From Alistipes sp. CAG:435 (GTDB taxonomy: Bacteria; Bacteroidota; Bacteroidia; Bacteroidales; UBA932), in NCBI GenBank assembly GCA_000433355.1, contig FR893100.1:1-5933 (forward strand): a DNA stretch of 5,933 bases, in the 5' to 3' direction. The first letter of the stretch is position 1; each line of letters opens with the position of its first letter. The position numbers were made by a program, and so were the translations under genes. The notes under the pieces are model-generated. The model had not been told where the DNA came from. It searched no databases and saw only the letters and a program-made list of their open reading frames with translations. Below, piece after piece: positions 5,535-5,933 of this stretch.

Positions 5535-5933
5535 TTATTCTTTACTACCTGTCAATTTCTGCATAAGGCTTGTGGTTCCCATTTGAACGGTATTATTGAC
5601 GGCATTATTGGCTGCATTATAACTAAAATCAGCAACAAACACATCTGTCTGATACAAATTGTTGGTCCTGGCCACTGTCTCCTTATGTATCTCGGCCCTT
5701 GCTGCCGTCCCGCTCGTGCCCCTTCCGGATAATATCCTCTCTTTCTTGACCTCCTTTTCGACTGTCTCAACATATTTAGAAGGACTCAAATTATTTATGG
5801 TCTTTTCACGAGCATTCCAGAGTTTTGAAGAAGCTTTTTGCATTACGCCTCCTGTGACCGCTCCGAGCGCCGCGTCGGTGGCGACTTCCCTGCCATCCAC
5901 GCCGCCGCTCTCGACAAGCTGGCCGACGGTGCT
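5535..5933 (-). CDS. C-terminal tip of a large, probably Rhs/polymorphic-toxin protein (5' end outside window)
   Basis: The frame is open to the right edge, giving the last 132 residues; the GTG at 5900 is internal. The first part, VGQLVESGGVDGREVATDAA followed by LGAVTGGVMQKA, has the Gly/Ala-rich form of the segment linking Rhs-type cores to their variable toxin tips. The tip is charged, then polar (KYVETVEKEVKKERILSGRG, later AANNAVNNTVQMGTTSLMQ), with no signal peptide, TM helix, His-rich nuclease motif or other catalytic pattern I can name. DNA coding for the linker is GC-rich, while the tip becomes AT-rich, as when tips are exchanged. The stop is six bases ahead of the two-TM gene. It may instead be the end of another modular surface protein, or a degenerate tip. 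Confidence 0.6.
   Translation of the reverse strand, partial: STVGQLVESGGVDGREVATDAALGAVTGGVMQKASSKLWNAREKTINNLSPSKYVETVEKEVKKERILSGRGTSGTAARAEIHKETVARTNNLYQTDVFVADFSYNAANNAVNNTVQMGTTSLMQKLTGSKE

Overview
The window looks like a chromosomal segment from a member of the Bacteroidota, probably the Bacteroidales. Three things point there. The five-TM DoxX/MauE-like protein with a C-terminal globular domain is a type I associate with that group. Candidate promoters match the TAnnTTTG -7 box rather than sigma70 boxes. Shine-Dalgarno sequences are not obvious. The left 3.5 kb is fairly GC-rich housekeeping DNA. The right 2.4 kb is visibly more AT-rich and accessory in character.

Left part (1-3500). 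The 3' two-fifths of purB (adenylosuccinate lyase, + strand) runs in from the left edge. It converges on a minus-strand pair: tmk (thymidylate kinase), whose last bases overlap by 4 nt (ATGA) the start of a DoxX/MauE-like membrane protein with a CGCFG motif. A short REP-like hairpin sits between the convergent ends. folP (dihydropteroate synthase) is divergent from tmk across a 104-bp gap, which holds face-to-face -7 boxes and a 15-bp palindrome. The three enzymes belong to nucleotide and folate supply: AMP/IMP synthesis, dTMP to dTDP, and the folate needed for both.

Middle (3501-4979). Immediately after folP, a start codon in coupling position reads only ten codons. This could be the cut stump of the next operon gene (cdaA is the usual neighbour in Bacteroidota). 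About 740 bp follow with no gene I can identify, only hairpins and a closed-off open frame. Next comes a decayed minus-strand group II intron. Its 3' end is well preserved (domain V, domain VI with bulged branch A, and a terminal AU). The reverse transcriptase has lost everything upstream of its last thumb/maturase part and carries a frameshift. The truncated 5' end lies about 20 nt past a strong rho-independent terminator.

Right part (4980-5933). Minus strand, reading in from the right edge: the C-terminal 132 residues of a large protein whose junction sequence resembles the core-to-tip linker of Rhs-type polymorphic toxins. Six bases later comes an AT-rich gene for a 166-aa two-TM protein, the natural candidate for the cognate immunity protein, and then the terminator. 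This toxin-tip/immunity pair is the most likely novel biology here. The toxic activity is not recognisable from sequence.
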